Shown: positions 1-6,675, counted from the first letter of the stretch. The stretch is 9,237 bases of DNA from UBA6382 sp963631415 (GCA_963631415.1 CAVGQS010000100.1:1-9237), one strand, 5' to 3'. Translations and numbers: made by a program. Notes: generated by a model from the sequence alone, not told the origin.

Positions 1-46
1 CAGCGTTTCCCCCGAGATTTTTTCGTTAAGTCCGCATAAAATTTTT

Positions 47-136
47 TTAAGTCCTACTTTTCAATCGCTAAAGTACTACTTAAAAATTCTCAAGTGCGCG
101 CCCGACGTAACGCGCTGGAAATGAGGCGCACACAAA
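47..136 (+). repeat. Left copy of ~90-bp inverted repeat
   Basis: This segment matches the reverse complement of 9148-9237. By hand alignment the first 56 bp (47-102) differ at 4 positions and the next 34 bp at about 10, giving roughly 76/90 identity without gaps. The copy contains small dyads: AAGTA-C-TACTT at 71-81, and ACTTAA (78-83) facing TCAAGT (90-95) with one mismatch. The octamer TTAAGTCC that begins the repeat also occurs 21 bp earlier, at 26-33. No transposase or target-site duplication is visible. It is best read as a member of a dispersed repeat family; its function is unknown. Confidence 0.85.
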
Positions 137-144
137 ATGCGTGA
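94..144 (+). CDS. Possible 16-codon ORF in left repeat
   Basis: A GTG-started frame encodes VRARRNALEMRRTQNA and then stops; an internal ATG lies at 121. The same frame in the right repeat reads VRTRLNALKMRRTE and continues differently. Over the first 13 codons, 5 of the 8 differing codons are synonymous, including CGA versus AGG for arginine. In this copy the frame is also open upstream to position 40. It is far too short for any family assignment and there is no recognisable ribosome binding site. It may be the remnant of a longer gene or chance; it is listed only because the substitution pattern looks coding-like. Confidence 0.15.
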   Translation: MRARRNALEMRRTQNA

Positions 145-490
145 ATTTTCACGAAAAGGGCTTTTTGGCAGGAGGTTCGTAGCCCTTCCGTTTGGGAAAT
201 GATTGGGAGAGGTTCGTCTCTTTCAGAAGTCTGTCATATTTCCAGAAATATTATGCGGAGTGACTCTCAAATGAGCAGTGGCCACAGATTTTTGAAGTGA
301 GAAGCCCCTCTGTCGAAACGGTGTCTGCGGGGAGTCTTCAGTGCTGCCGGCTTGGTCTGATTGCGGCAGCCGAACCGCCCGCCAATTTTGTCGTGCAAAA
401 AAAAGTTAGCGCACGTTCCCTTTTGTCTGCATATTCATAAAAAGAATTAAGAAACTCCCTTTGCCTTAACGCTTTGTCACGCAAAAGCAC
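137..490. other. Non-coding upstream region of FKBP operon
   Basis: I see no convincing gene on either strand. Small hairpins are present: GTGAA/TTCAC at 141-152, AAGGGCT (156-162) with AGCCCTT (181-187), GCTGCCG (343-349) with CGGCAGC (364-370), and CGTGC (392-396) with GCACG (411-415) around an A8 tract. None is followed by a good T-run, so none is called a terminator. GAGGTTCGT occurs twice, at 172-180 and 209-217. No riboswitch or tRNA is recognised. Confidence 0.5.
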
Positions 491-498
491 TACTTTTG
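491..498 (+). promoter_or_regulatory. Bacteroidetes-type -7 element, FKBP operon
   Basis: TACTTTTG matches the Bacteroidetes primary sigma -7 consensus TAnnTTTG exactly and lies 35 bp before the first FKBP start codon, implying a short leader. A TTTG at 473-476 is only 14 bp upstream, closer than the roughly 20 bp expected for a -33 element, so the -33 box is uncertain. The element is the right half of a perfect 7-bp dyad, GCAAAAG (481-487) and CTTTTGC (493-499). Confidence 0.6.
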
Positions 499-533
499 CA
501 CACTGATATTATAAATACCTATATTCAACTACT

Positions 534-1139
534 ATGGACAAAGCAAGTTATGCCTTAGGGCTCGGCATCGGCCATCAGCTCAAGGGCATGGGTGGCGACA
601 AACTCAACATTGACGATTTCGCCAGCGCAATCAAGGACGTCATTGGCGGCAAGGAACTGAAGATGAGCATGAAGGAAGCTCAGATTGTTGCCAGTACATT
701 CATACAGCAAGCGGAAGAGGAAAACCGCAAGGCCATGGAGGAGGCAGGCGCCAAGTTTAAGGCTGCCGGCGAGCAATACCTGGCCGACAACGCTGGCCGC
801 GACGGAGTGACCGTCACCGCCAGCGGACTGCAGTACGAAGTCCTCAGCGAGGGCAACGGCAAGAGCCCCAAGGCCACCGACAGCGTGAAGTGCCACTATG
901 AGGGCCGCCTCATCGACGGCACTGTCTTCGACAGCTCCTACCGCCGCGGCACTCCCGCCACCTTCCCCCTCAACGGCGTCATCGCCGGCTGGACCGAGGG
1001 CCTGCAGCTCATGAAGGAGGGCGCCAAGTTCCGCTTCCACATCCCCTTCAACCTCGCCTACGGCGCCAACGGAGCCGGCGAGAGCATACCGCCCTACTCG
1101 GCGCTGGTGTTCGACGTGGAACTGATTGAAGTGCAGTAA
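534..1139 (+). CDS. FKBP-type peptidyl-prolyl isomerase, cytoplasmic
   Basis: This 201-residue protein catalyses cis-trans isomerisation of prolyl bonds and probably acts as a folding chaperone. Residues 1-85 resemble the helical FKBP N-terminal (dimerisation/chaperone) domain of FkpA/FklB/Mip proteins, with a long charged helix around 45-85. Residues about 98-201 form the FKBP catalytic domain. All positions equivalent to the FKBP12 pocket are present: Y122, F132, D133, F144, V149, I150, W153, Y176 and F193. No signal peptide is visible, so it should stay in the cytoplasm. The ATG at 534 follows an AT-rich leader without a Shine-Dalgarno sequence and is consistent with the promoter at 491-498. 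It is the first gene of a three-gene operon of paralogues, and the only one with the complete canonical pocket. Family assignment is firm; client proteins are unknown. Confidence 0.95.
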   Translation: MDKASYALGLGIGHQLKGMGGDKLNIDDFASAIKDVIGGKELKMSMKEAQIVASTFIQQAEEENRKAMEEAGAKFKAAGEQYLADNAGRDGVTVTASGLQYEVLSEGNGKSPKATDSVKCHYEGRLIDGTVFDSSYRRGTPATFPLNGVIAGWTEGLQLMKEGAKFRFHIPFNLAYGANGAGESIPPYSALVFDVELIEVQ

Positions 1140-1196
1140 CCTGTGCGCCATGTCACCGCAAAACAACGCAAACCAAACAAAAACAAAATAACAGTT

Positions 1197-2105
1197 ATGA
1201 AAAAGACACTTATCATCGTTGCCGCAGCACTTGTGGCATTTGGCTCCTGCAACAAGGGAGGCATTCCCGGCGGCAACCCCAAGACCGACCTCGACACTCT
1301 GAGCTATGAACTCGGTGTGGCCAACTCGCAGGGCGTGAAGATGTACATAGCCAACCAGCTCGGCATCGACACAGCCTACATGGACGAATTCTACAAGGGC
1401 TTCGCTGCCGCTGCCCAGGCTGGCGACGACAAGAAGCGCGCTGCCTACTTCGCCGGCGTGCAGATTGGCCAGCAGGTTGGCACTCAGGTCTATGCCGCTG
1501 CCAACAGCGAGCTCTTCGGCACCGACTCCACTCAGCACATCAACCTCGAGCAGCTCGTAGCCGGTTTCATCGAGGGCGCCAAGGGCGAGTCTAAGATTAG
1601 CTTCGAGCAGATCAAGAGGGAACTCACCAAGCGCGTGGAGACCTACAAAGACCGCAACCTCAGCAAGACCTATGGCGACAACAAGAAGAAAAGCGACGCT
1701 TTCATCGCAGCAAAAGCCAAGGAAGAAGGCGTGAAGAAACTGCCCGGCGGCACGCTCTACAAAGTGCTGACCCAAGGCAACGGCCCCGTGCCCAGCGCCA
1801 ACAGCAAGGTGCAGGTAATCTATGAGGGCAAGACCGTCGACGGCAATATCTTCGACAGCTCTGAGAAGAACAACGGCGGCAAGCCCACGGAGATTATGCT
1901 CTCGCAGGTTGTGCAAGGCTGGCAGGAAGCCCTCTCGGCCATGGCTGAAGGTTCGGAGTGGGAACTCTACGTGCCCTACGACCAGGCCTACAACAACCGC
2001 GACATGGGCATCATCAAGCCTTACTCCGCACTCATCTTCAAGATCAAGCTCGTGAAGGTCAACTCTGACGTAACCGCAACACAGGCCGACGCCAAGAAAA
2101 AGTAA
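1197..2105 (+). CDS. FKBP-type peptidyl-prolyl isomerase, lipoprotein
   Basis: A 302-residue predicted lipoprotein. The start is placed at the ATG at 1197, not at the in-frame GTG at 1143, because translation then begins directly with a signal peptide (MKKTLIIVAAALVAFGSC, lipidated Cys18). The residues after Cys (NKGG) lack the acidic run typical of Bacteroidetes surface-export signals, so a periplasm-facing anchor is inferred. Residues about 30-175 are a helical FKBP N-terminal domain and 184-288 the catalytic domain. Pocket residues Y209, F219, D220, V238, V239, W242, Y265 and F281 are kept, but the FKBP12 F46 position is I233, and the glycine after the pocket tyrosine (AYG) is asparagine, so catalysis may be weakened. 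The tail is lysine-rich. It sits 57 nt after the first gene and 28 nt before the third, in the same operon. Confidence 0.93.
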   Translation: MKKTLIIVAAALVAFGSCNKGGIPGGNPKTDLDTLSYELGVANSQGVKMYIANQLGIDTAYMDEFYKGFAAAAQAGDDKKRAAYFAGVQIGQQVGTQVYAAANSELFGTDSTQHINLEQLVAGFIEGAKGESKISFEQIKRELTKRVETYKDRNLSKTYGDNKKKSDAFIAAKAKEEGVKKLPGGTLYKVLTQGNGPVPSANSKVQVIYEGKTVDGNIFDSSEKNNGGKPTEIMLSQVVQGWQEALSAMAEGSEWELYVPYDQAYNNRDMGIIKPYSALIFKIKLVKVNSDVTATQADAKKK

Positions 2106-2133
2106 TAACACATAAACAACGCAACAAACACAG

Positions 2134-3102
2134 ATGAAACGAATAATTCTTTCAGCTCTCGTCCTTCTCGTCGCCGCCGGCACCGTCAGCGCGCAGAAGC
2201 AGAAGAAGGCCGGCAAGAGCAAGGCAGTCAAAGCTGCCAAGGTTGAGGCCGCCACTCCCGCAAAGGCCACTCCCGACACCGTCAGCACCGACGTGTTCAG
2301 CTACTGCCTGGGCGCAGCCAACTCCAACGGACTCAAGCAGTACCTGCAGATGCAGCTCCACGTTGACACAACCCAGAACATGGGCGACTTCATGCGCGGC
2401 TTCCAGGAGTTTGCCAACGATCCCAAGAACACCAAGCTCAAGGCCTACTACGTGGGCATGCAGATTGCCGACCAGGTGATGAGCCAGATCCTTCCGCAGA
2501 CCAACAAGCAGATTACCGACAGCAGCGACTCGTCGTTTGTCAACGCATCCGAGTTCATGCGCGGCTTCACTGAGGCTATCAGCGGCACAGCGCCCCTCTC
2601 CTCCGACTCCGCCATCAGCGTGGCTTCGCGCCAGATGGAATACTACCACGACCAGCTCATGGAGAAGAAGTATGGCGACAACCGCATTGCCGGCGAGAAA
2701 TTCCTCGCTGAAAACGCCAAGAAAGACAGTGTGATTACACTGCCCAGCGGACTGCAGTATAAGGTGCTGACCGCCGGCACTGGCGAAAAGCCCACCGCTA
2801 CCTCTAAGGTGGAGGTCAACTACGAAGGCCGCCTCATCGACGGCACCGTCTTCGACAGCTCCTACAAGCGCAACAAGACTCAGGAGTTCAACGTCAACGG
2901 CGTAGTGCCCGGCTTCTCTGAGGCCCTCCAGCTGATGCCCGTAGGCTCCACTTGGGAAATCTACGTCCCCTACAACCTGGCTTACGGCGCACGCGAAAAC
3001 CGCAACTCACCCATCAAGCCGTTCTCCGCGCTCATCTTCAAGATAGAACTGGTGTCCATCAAGGCTGCACCGCAGCCTAAGGTGCCGGCTACCACCAAGT
3101 AA
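2134..3102 (+). CDS. FKBP-type peptidyl-prolyl isomerase, exported
   Basis: A 322-residue protein with a Sec signal peptide (residues 1-20, likely cut after VSA to leave Gln21) and no lipobox cysteine, so it is predicted to be soluble in the periplasm. Residues 21-47 are a Lys/Ala-rich linker, about 48-195 the helical N-terminal domain, and 204-310 the FKBP fold. Pocket residues Y230, F240, D241, F252, V257, V258, Y284 and F302 are present, but the tryptophan at the pocket floor (FKBP12 W59) is Phe261, in PGFSEAL. The loop after AYG (ARENRNSPIKP) is also altered. It is the last gene of the operon, 28 nt after the lipoprotein paralogue, with a strong terminator 46 nt downstream. It probably assists folding of exported proteins, as FkpA does in E. 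coli; that role is inferred from the family. Confidence 0.93.
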   Translation: MKRIILSALVLLVAAGTVSAQKQKKAGKSKAVKAAKVEAATPAKATPDTVSTDVFSYCLGAANSNGLKQYLQMQLHVDTTQNMGDFMRGFQEFANDPKNTKLKAYYVGMQIADQVMSQILPQTNKQITDSSDSSFVNASEFMRGFTEAISGTAPLSSDSAISVASRQMEYYHDQLMEKKYGDNRIAGEKFLAENAKKDSVITLPSGLQYKVLTAGTGEKPTATSKVEVNYEGRLIDGTVFDSSYKRNKTQEFNVNGVVPGFSEALQLMPVGSTWEIYVPYNLAYGARENRNSPIKPFSALIFKIELVSIKAAPQPKVPATTK

Positions 3103-3148
3103 GCCACGGCTCGAATCGTATCTAAGCCCCGCGGCTTGATATAAACAC

Positions 3149-3191
3149 AAAAAAACGCCCTGCGAAGTCACATTCGCAGGGCGTTTTTTTT
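3149..3191. terminator. Terminator after FKBP operon, bidirectional shape
   Basis: A perfect 11-bp stem pairs CGCCCTGCGAA (3156-3166) with TTCGCAGGGCG (3173-3183) around a 6-nt loop, flanked by A7 on the left and T8 on the right. It follows the last FKBP gene by 46 nt. The A-run gives a T-run on the minus strand, so it could also stop transcripts from the convergent hydrolase gene. A second small hairpin, CCCGG/CCGGG at 3196-3211, follows at once. Confidence 0.92.
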
Positions 3192-3210
3192 GTGTCCCGG
3201 TTTTTGCCGG

Positions 3211-3310
3211 GGCGTTATGACTGTGTCTGTTTCCTTGGCAAAACGGGTATAACGGGCGATGGTATACGGACGCAAGGGGGGGCGTTAAGGCTGTGCCTGT
3301 TTCCTTGGCT
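3211..3310. repeat. Imperfect 30-bp direct repeat pair
   Basis: Positions 3211-3240 and 3281-3310 match at 26 of 30 bases (shared core CTGTGYCTGTTTCCTTGGC), with starts 70 bp apart. They lie between the convergent FKBP operon and hydrolase gene. No gene is recognised in either strand here; the function is unknown. Confidence 0.75.
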
Positions 3311-3319
3311 AAGCAGCCA

Positions 3320-3389
3320 GTGTTTTGCGTCTTGTTGCCTGTGTTTTGCGTTTTGTTGCCTGTGTTTTGTGTTTTGCGTTTTGTTGCTT
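3320..3389. repeat. 21-bp T/G-rich tandem repeat, three units
   Basis: The units are 3320-3340, 3341-3361 and 3362-3389. The first two differ at one base. The third carries an extra 7-bp GTTTTGT-like step, as replication slippage would produce. Each unit contains TGTTTTGCGT and TTGTTGC. The array ends 8 bp before the stop codon side of the minus-strand hydrolase, so it would lie in that gene's 3' untranslated region. Confidence 0.8.
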
Positions 3390-3396
3390 GGCAGCC

Positions 3397-3975
3397 TTAT
3401 TTCATCCCCAAAATCTCTTTTACCAGCGGTATAATCGCCTTTTTGAGGACCTTCTCGTTGAGGCGGTGCTCGCCCTCAAACTTCATGGCGTTGGGGTAGT
3501 GCTTCTTGAAGAGGTCGTAGGTGTTGACCACCGGGTCGTTGATGCCAAACAGTCCCCAGCAGGTCTCCTTCTGCTCGGGGGTGATGTCCTTGAACTGCTG
3601 GCGCTCCATCTGGTTGTGGTGCTGTATGATGTCCCTTGTGATGCGAAACGTCTTCTGGTTGTCCTTGCGGCGGTTGAAGAACTGGTGTTCGCCCGTCTTG
3701 AGCACCTTGCTCATCGTCGACATGTTGAAGGCGGGGTTCACGCAGATGCGCTTGAAGTTCCTCATCTGCTGCGCATACATGCCGCCCATCGAGGTGCCTA
3801 TCACCAGGTCGGGCTGTTCCTTGGCGCACAGTTCCTTGAGGTAGGGCAGGGCCTCGGCGGGGTCTACCGGAATGTCGGGCGCCACTATCTCCACTTCGGG
3901 CAGCAGCTGCGCCAGGAGCTGCACCGTGCCGCTTGAGCCCGACGAGCCAAAGCCGTGAAAGTAAACAATCTTCAT
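3397..3975 (-). CDS. YqiA/YcfP-like alpha/beta hydrolase
   Basis: A small 192-residue alpha/beta-hydrolase fold protein, resembling the UPF0227 (YqiA/YcfP) esterase-like group. It opens with the strand and oxyanion segment MKIVYFHGFGSSG, has a nucleophile elbow GTSMGG with Ser62, a likely acid Asp147 in GINDPVV, and a likely catalytic His170 in EGEHRL, so the triad appears complete. No signal peptide, so it should be cytoplasmic; the substrate is unknown. The frame extends upstream to an alternative start at 4065, but the -7 element at 4080-4073 would put transcription start at about that point. ATG 3975 is chosen because the family fold begins there; ATG 4023 remains possible. It is divergent from pnp and convergent with the FKBP operon. 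Confidence 0.85.
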   Translation of the reverse strand: MKIVYFHGFGSSGSSGTVQLLAQLLPEVEIVAPDIPVDPAEALPYLKELCAKEQPDLVIGTSMGGMYAQQMRNFKRICVNPAFNMSTMSKVLKTGEHQFFNRRKDNQKTFRITRDIIQHHNQMERQQFKDITPEQKETCWGLFGINDPVVNTYDLFKKHYPNAMKFEGEHRLNEKVLKKAIIPLVKEILGMK

Positions 3976-4044
3976 CTTTTTGTCAATTTTTGTCGTTGCG
4001 TTTTCGTTGCTGTCAGTGAGCATTTTGCGGTGTTCGCCGCGCGC

Positions 4045-4078
4045 CCTTTGCGCCAAACGAACCAATTTGGCGCAAAGG
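4045..4078. promoter_or_regulatory. Perfect 13-bp inverted repeat, candidate operator
   Basis: CCTTTGCGCCAAA (4045-4057) is the exact reverse complement of TTTGGCGCAAAGG (4066-4078), with an 8-nt spacer. The right arm overlaps the minus-strand -7 element at 4073-4080 and the dyad covers the expected transcription start of the hydrolase gene. This position suits a repressor site; alternatively part could fold in RNA as a leader hairpin. No regulator is encoded nearby. Confidence 0.55.
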
Positions 4079-4080
4079 TA
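4073..4080 (-). promoter_or_regulatory. -7 element for the hydrolase gene
   Basis: Read on the minus strand this is TACCTTTG, an exact TAnnTTTG match, about 98 bp before the chosen ATG at 3975. No TTTG at the expected -33 spacing is seen. It argues against the upstream alternative start at 4065. Confidence 0.5.
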
Positions 4081-4124
4081 GTGAATAATGCCCGCCTCGC
4101 GCGCCCGTTTCCAATAAAAATAGG

Positions 4125-4132
4125 TATATTTG
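4125..4132 (+). promoter_or_regulatory. -7 element for pnp
   Basis: TATATTTG matches TAnnTTTG exactly and lies 48 bp before the pnp start codon. A clear -33 TTTG is absent. The leader between is AT-rich (a run of T with few G), as is common before well-translated genes in Bacteroidetes; the AAGGA at 4152-4156 is too far from the ATG to act as a Shine-Dalgarno sequence. Confidence 0.6.
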
Positions 4133-4180
4133 CACGATTTTCAGACGATTTAAGGAAAAAGTATTTAATTTTTTATCTAG

Positions 4181-6403
4181 ATGAACATTATTACGAAGAC
4201 AGTCCAATTGCCTGACGGACGCGAAATCTCAATCGAGACAGGCAAATTGGCGAAACAGGCTGACGGCTCGGCTGTGCTGCGTATGGGCAAAACCGTACTC
4301 CTCGCAACCGTATGCGCAGCCAAGGACGCAGTACCCGGAACAGACTTTATGCCACTGCAGTGCGACTACCGCGAGCAGTATGCGGCAGCAGGCCGTTTCC
4401 CCGGCGGTTTCACCAAGCGTGAGGGCCGCCCCTCAGACAACGAAATCTTGACCTCTCGACTGGTAGACCGCGCTCTGCGCCCGCTCTTCCCGAGCAACTA
4501 CCACGCCGAGGTTTTTGTTAATATCATGCTCCTCAGCGCCGACGGCGTTGACCAGCCCGACGCTCTCGCAGGCTTTGCCGCCAGCGCCGCCCTCGCATGC
4601 TCCGACATCCCCTTCGAGACTCCCATCTCTGAGGTGCGCGTAGCACGCGTCAACGGCGAATACGTCATCGACCCCACCTCGCAGCAGATGGAAGAGGCCG
4701 ACATGGACCTCATGGTCGCTGCCACCAGCGACAACATCATGATGGTGGAGGGCGAGATGAAGGAAGTGCCCGAAAGCGCACTGCTCGAAGCCCTCAAGGC
4801 TGCCCACGCCGCCATCAAGCCCATGTGTCAGCTCCAGGTTGAGCTCTCCAAGGAGCTCGGCACCGACGTCAAGCGCGAATACTGCCACGAGGTCAACGAC
4901 GAAGACCTTCGCCAGGAGCTCCGCGAGGCTTGCTACCAGCCCGCCTACGACGTGACCAAGCAGGCGCTCGAGAAGCACGCCCGTGCTGAGGCCTTCGAGA
5001 AGATTCGCGAGGACTTCAAGGTGGCCTACGCTGAGCGCAACACCAACCTCACACCTGAGGAGCTCGAAGAGAAGAACACGCTCATCGACCGCTACTACAA
5101 CGACGTGGAGCGCGACGCCATGCGCCGCTGCGTGCTCGACGAGGGCATCCGCCTCGACGGCCGCAAGACCACCGACATTCGCCCCATCTGGTGCGAGACA
5201 GAGCCGCTGCCCATGCCTCACGGAAGCGCCATCTTCACGCGCGGCGAGACACAGTCGCTCTCTACCTGCACCCTCGGCACCAAGCTCGACGAGAAGCTCG
5301 TTGACGACGTGCTCGACAAGAGCTACATGAAGTTCCTCCTCCACTACAACTTCCCCCCGTTCTGCACGGGCGAAGCTAAGGCGCAGCGTGGAGTAGGCCG
5401 CCGCGAAATCGGCCACGGCCACCTCGCATGGCGCGCCCTCAAGGACATGATTCCTTCCGACTTCCCCTACACCGTGCGCCTCGTGTCGCAGATCCTGGAG
5501 TCCAACGGCTCCTCGTCTATGGCCACTGTCTGCGCAGGCACCCTCGCCCTCATGGACGCCGGCGTGCCCATCAAACGCCCCGTCAGCGGCATCGCCATGG
5601 GCCTCATCAAGAACCCGGGCGAAGACAAGTACGCTGTGCTTAGCGACATCCTCGGCGACGAGGACCACCTGGGCGACATGGACTTCAAGACCACGGGTAC
5701 CGTCAAGGGACTTACCGCCACACAGATGGACATCAAGTGCGACGGACTGTCATACGAAATTCTCGAGAAAGCCCTCATGCAGGCCAAGGCCGGCAGAGAG
5801 TATATCCTCGGCAAGATAACCGAAACCATCGCAGAACCCCGCGCAGACCTCAAGCCCCACGTTCCCCGCATCGTGGCGTTTGAGATTCCTAAGGAGTTCA
5901 TCGGCGCTGTCATCGGCCCCGGCGGCAAGATCATCCAGGGCATGCAGGAAGACACCGGCGCCACCATCACCATCGACGAGGAAGACGGCGTGGGCAAGAT
6001 TCAGGTCAGCGCACCCGACAAGGCCAGCATCGACGCCGCTGTGGCCAAGATCAAGGCCATCGTGGCTGTGCCCGAGGTTGGCGAGGTCTACAGCGCCAAG
6101 ATTACCAGCGTGATGCCCTACGGCTGCTTCGTTGAGTTCATGCCGGGCCGCGAAGGTCTCCTCCACATCAGCGAGATAGACTGGAAGCGCCTCGAGACAG
6201 TAGAAGAGGCCGGACTCAAGGAGGGCGACACCATCGACGTGAAGCTGCTTGAGATCAACGACAAGACCGGCAAGTTCAGACTCTCCCGCAAGGTGCTCAT
6301 GCCCAAGCCCGAAGGCTACGAGGAGCGTCCCGCACGCCCCAGAGGCCCGCGCCGCGAAGGCAGAGGTCCGCGTCCCGCACGCCGCGACGGCGACAAGGAG
6401 TAA
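4181..6403 (+). CDS. pnp: Polynucleotide phosphorylase
   Basis: A 740-residue enzyme that degrades RNA 3' to 5' using phosphate, releasing nucleoside diphosphates; a trimer in RNA turnover. Domain order is complete: first RNase PH core (about 1-145, with FTKREGRPS at 77-85), helical linker (about 240-315), second RNase PH core (about 320-550), KH (about 565-625, GPGGK at 579-583) and S1 (about 633-705). The catalytic site is intact: phosphate-binding SNGSSS at 441-446 and the metal/catalytic set Asp495, Asp501 and Lys503 in EDHLGDMDFK. VGRREIGHG at 405-413 is also conserved. The C-terminus is a short Arg/Pro/Gly tail (about 716-738), probably RNA-binding. It has its own promoter and terminator and is divergent from the hydrolase; rpsO, its usual neighbour in many bacteria, is not adjacent. 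Confidence 0.98.
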   Translation: MNIITKTVQLPDGREISIETGKLAKQADGSAVLRMGKTVLLATVCAAKDAVPGTDFMPLQCDYREQYAAAGRFPGGFTKREGRPSDNEILTSRLVDRALRPLFPSNYHAEVFVNIMLLSADGVDQPDALAGFAASAALACSDIPFETPISEVRVARVNGEYVIDPTSQQMEEADMDLMVAATSDNIMMVEGEMKEVPESALLEALKAAHAAIKPMCQLQVELSKELGTDVKREYCHEVNDEDLRQELREACYQPAYDVTKQALEKHARAEAFEKIREDFKVAYAERNTNLTPEELEEKNTLIDRYYNDVERDAMRRCVLDEGIRLDGRKTTDIRPIWCETEPLPMPHGSAIFTRGETQSLSTCTLGTKLDEKLVDDVLDKSYMKFLLHYNFPPFCTGEAKAQRGVGRREIGHGHLAWRALKDMIPSDFPYTVRLVSQILESNGSSSMATVCAGTLALMDAGVPIKRPVSGIAMGLIKNPGEDKYAVLSDILGDEDHLGDMDFKTTGTVKGLTATQMDIKCDGLSYEILEKALMQAKAGREYILGKITETIAEPRADLKPHVPRIVAFEIPKEFIGAVIGPGGKIIQGMQEDTGATITIDEEDGVGKIQVSAPDKASIDAAVAKIKAIVAVPEVGEVYSAKITSVMPYGCFVEFMPGREGLLHISEIDWKRLETVEEAGLKEGDTIDVKLLEINDKTGKFRLSRKVLMPKPEGYEERPARPRGPRREGRGPRPARRDGDKE

Positions 6404-6427
6404 TCTCTCATCTCCACATATATCTTG

Positions 6428-6466
6428 AAAAAAGCCCCGACTCCCTAACCAGGAGCGGGGCTTTTT
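6428..6466 (+). terminator. Terminator after pnp
   Basis: GCCCCG-A-CTCC (6434-6444) pairs with GGAGCGGGGC (6452-6461) with one bulged A, a 7-nt loop, an upstream A6 and a downstream T5. It starts 25 nt after the pnp stop codon. Confidence 0.88.
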
Positions 6467-6476
6467 CGTGTCTTGG

Positions 6477-6628
6477 CGGAGCGCTCTGCTGGCTCCGTCC
6501 TTGTTTGGAGCTCACTTTGTCGGCTCCGTCTTTGTTGCGGAGCGCTGTGCTGTCTCCGTCCTTGTTTCGGAGCACTCTGACTGCTCCGTCCTTGTTTCGG
6601 ACCACACTTTGTCGGCTCCGTTTCACTC
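6477..6628. repeat. 30-bp tandem array with palindromic arms, five units
   Basis: Units begin at 6477, 6507, 6538, 6568 and 6598, with lengths 30, 31, 30, 30 and about 31. The conserved part is about 20 bp (CTCCGTCCTTGTTTCGGAGC), itself a dyad CTCCG/CGGAG, separated by variable segments of about 10-12 bp. Those fall in two types: ACTTTGTCGG-like (units 2 and 5) and CTCTGCTGG-like (units 1, 3 and 4). GGAGC and GCTCC can therefore pair across either the conserved or the variable segment. Because the period is close to 30, the minus strand shows a repeated RNKDG peptide, but that frame starts weakly and runs through the pnp terminator. Confidence 0.85.
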
Positions 6629-6642
6629 TCTTATTCCCACAA

Positions 6643-6658
6643 TCCGGCAGCTGCCGGA
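6643..6658. repeat. 16-bp perfect palindrome
   Basis: TCCGGCAGCTGCCGGA is fully self-complementary with no spacer. It lies just after the 30-bp array and about 200 bp past the end of the minus-strand lipoprotein gene. It could be a binding site or a cruciform; nothing decides this. Confidence 0.6.
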
Positions 6659-6675
6659 CTCTGACCCTTTCGTCT

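Noticed and set aside
156..187. Terminator or tRNA-like structure in the left intergenic region
   Set aside because: The 7-bp stem has an 18-nt loop and no T-run; the GGTTCG nearby is not part of a cloverleaf.
343..370. Terminator from GCTGCCG/CGGCAGC
   Set aside because: There is no T-tract after the stem and no gene ending upstream.
1143..1196. Upstream GTG start for the lipoprotein FKBP
   Set aside because: It would bury the signal peptide behind 18 charged and polar residues; ATG 1197 gives a normal lipoprotein signal.
555..2288. 577-codon open frame on the minus strand across the FKBP genes
   Set aside because: It lies antisense to two clear FKBP genes, has low-complexity Val/Ala/Leu-rich composition and no recognisable domain. 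It results from GC-rich, C-ending codons on the coding strand.
3976..4065. N-terminal extension of the hydrolase to 4065
   Set aside because: The -7 element at 4080-4073 would leave no leader, and the extra residues are not part of the hydrolase fold.
4433..5668. 411-codon open frame antisense to pnp
   Set aside because: Same cause; pnp in the plus frame is complete with all catalytic motifs.
6408..6626. 72-codon minus-strand frame with RNKDG repeats
   Set aside because: The start is GTG, the frame runs through the pnp terminator hairpin, and the peptide periodicity follows directly from a 30-bp DNA repeat. It is kept only as a note on the array.
6477..6628. CRISPR array
   Set aside because: The variable segments are only 10-12 bp and repeat among themselves, and no cas gene is present.
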